From an uncultured Pelagibacteraceae bacterium (GTDB taxonomy: Bacteria; Pseudomonadota; Alphaproteobacteria; Pelagibacterales; Pelagibacteraceae): DNA of 64,000 nucleotides. The notes beneath the pieces are model-generated. The model was not told the origin of the DNA and made no database searches. It worked only from the letters and a program-made list of their open reading frames with translations. Shown piece after piece: positions 63,177-64,000 of the stretch; the stretch's first letter is position 1; every line of letters starts with the position of its first letter. The translations under genes and the position numbers were made by a program. Location of the stretch: NCBI GenBank assembly GCA_902557935.1, contig CACECJ010000002.1, forward strand, positions 1 to 64,000, in the 5' to 3' direction.

Positions 63177-64000
63177 ATGGGTGAAATAAATTTCTTTCCT
63201 GATAATTTAAAAGTTCAAAATCAAAAAATAATTTTAAGATTAGATTTAAACGTACCAATAAAAAATAAAATCATAACAGACGATACTAGGATTACAGCGT
63301 GTTTACCTTTTATTAAAAGTTTAATAAAAAAAAAGGCTAAAATAATAATAATTAGTCACTTAGGTCGACCGAAAGGTGTAAAAGATCCCGAGCTTTCTTT
63401 AAAACCAATTTATAAATATCTTAAAAATGCCCTTAATACCAATGTGTATTTTTTTACAGGAAATTTTGATGACGAAATAAAGGAAAAATTCTCATACCTT
63501 AAAGAGGGTGAGGTAATGTTAATAGAGAATATTAGATATTTTAATGAAGAAACTGAAGATGACGAAAATTTTTCAAAAATATTAGGTTCATTAGGTGATA
63601 TTTATATCAATAACGCTTTTTCATGTTCGCACAGAAAACAAGCATCAGTGCATAATATAACAAAATTTGTAAAAAAAAATTACGCTGGCCCACTTCTTAA
63701 AAAAGAAATAGAGGCAGTTAATTTAGTTATTAAGAATAAAAAAGAACCGGTAACATGTATAATCGGGGGGTCTAAAATTTCAACAAAAATCAATGTAATC
63801 TCAAATCTAATTAGTAATGTTAATAATCTAATAATAGTTGGTGCAATGGCTAATAATTTTTTTGTTTATAAAAATTTAAGAGTAGGTAAATCATTAATAG
63901 AGAAAAATGTAGAAGAGATAATAGAAAATATCTATAAAAAAGCTCAAGCTAATAATTGTGAAATATTAATACCTCAAGATTGTATCGTCGGAAAAAATTT
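63177..64000 (+). CDS. pgk: Phosphoglycerate kinase, N-terminal part (truncated by window edge)
   Basis: MGEINFFPDNLKVQNQKIILRLDLNVPIKNKIITDDTRITACLPFIKSLIKKKAKIIIISHLGRPKG; open at window end. Confidence 0.95.
   Translation, partial: MGEINFFPDNLKVQNQKIILRLDLNVPIKNKIITDDTRITACLPFIKSLIKKKAKIIIISHLGRPKGVKDPELSLKPIYKYLKNALNTNVYFFTGNFDDEIKEKFSYLKEGEVMLIENIRYFNEETEDDENFSKILGSLGDIYINNAFSCSHRKQASVHNITKFVKKNYAGPLLKKEIEAVNLVIKNKKEPVTCIIGGSKISTKINVISNLISNVNNLIIVGAMANNFFVYKNLRVGKSLIEKNVEEIIENIYKKAQANNCEILIPQDCIVGKN

Overview
AT-rich, very compact chromosomal segment from a SAR11/Pelagibacter-like alphaproteobacterium. Taxonomy is inferred from low GC, tight packing, the proteorhodopsin-ferredoxin-reductase neighbourhood and core protein sequences; I could not search databases. 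The window is almost entirely housekeeping genes: guaB (partial), rlmE, pssA-psd, icd, alaS, recA, dksA, proteorhodopsin, prpE-like, pyrC, ygfZ, nadA-nadC, ppdK, glyQS, ispB, pdxH, aroC, dxs-ispA-xseB, sua5, rluD, rpoH, purA, thiD, glmM, folP, ftsH, tilS, cpoB-pal-tolB-tolA-tolR-tolQ, ruvC, yebC, zapA, tkt and pgk (partial). It also has tRNA-Leu(GAG) and tRNA-Arg(UCG). The accessory-like pockets are two envelope/glycosyl regions (12.4-14.6 kb and 22.4-25.6 kb) and a lone GT17-like gene at 42.6 kb. I saw no CRISPR, transposase, integrase, rRNA or phage genes. The most second-look-worthy items are: (1) a YIDPGTG small membrane protein + NoeA-like methyltransferase + sulfatase-like membrane protein module; (2) two unannotated small membrane ORFs, one between proteorhodopsin and ferredoxin and one next to tRNA-Leu; (3) all eight protein-coding convergent junctions overlap or are separated by no more than 6 nt, leaving little room for terminators; (4) strong hairpins after proteorhodopsin, after pal and between the aldehyde dehydrogenase and DUF779 genes. 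I found no clear evidence of a wholly new defence or mobile system.
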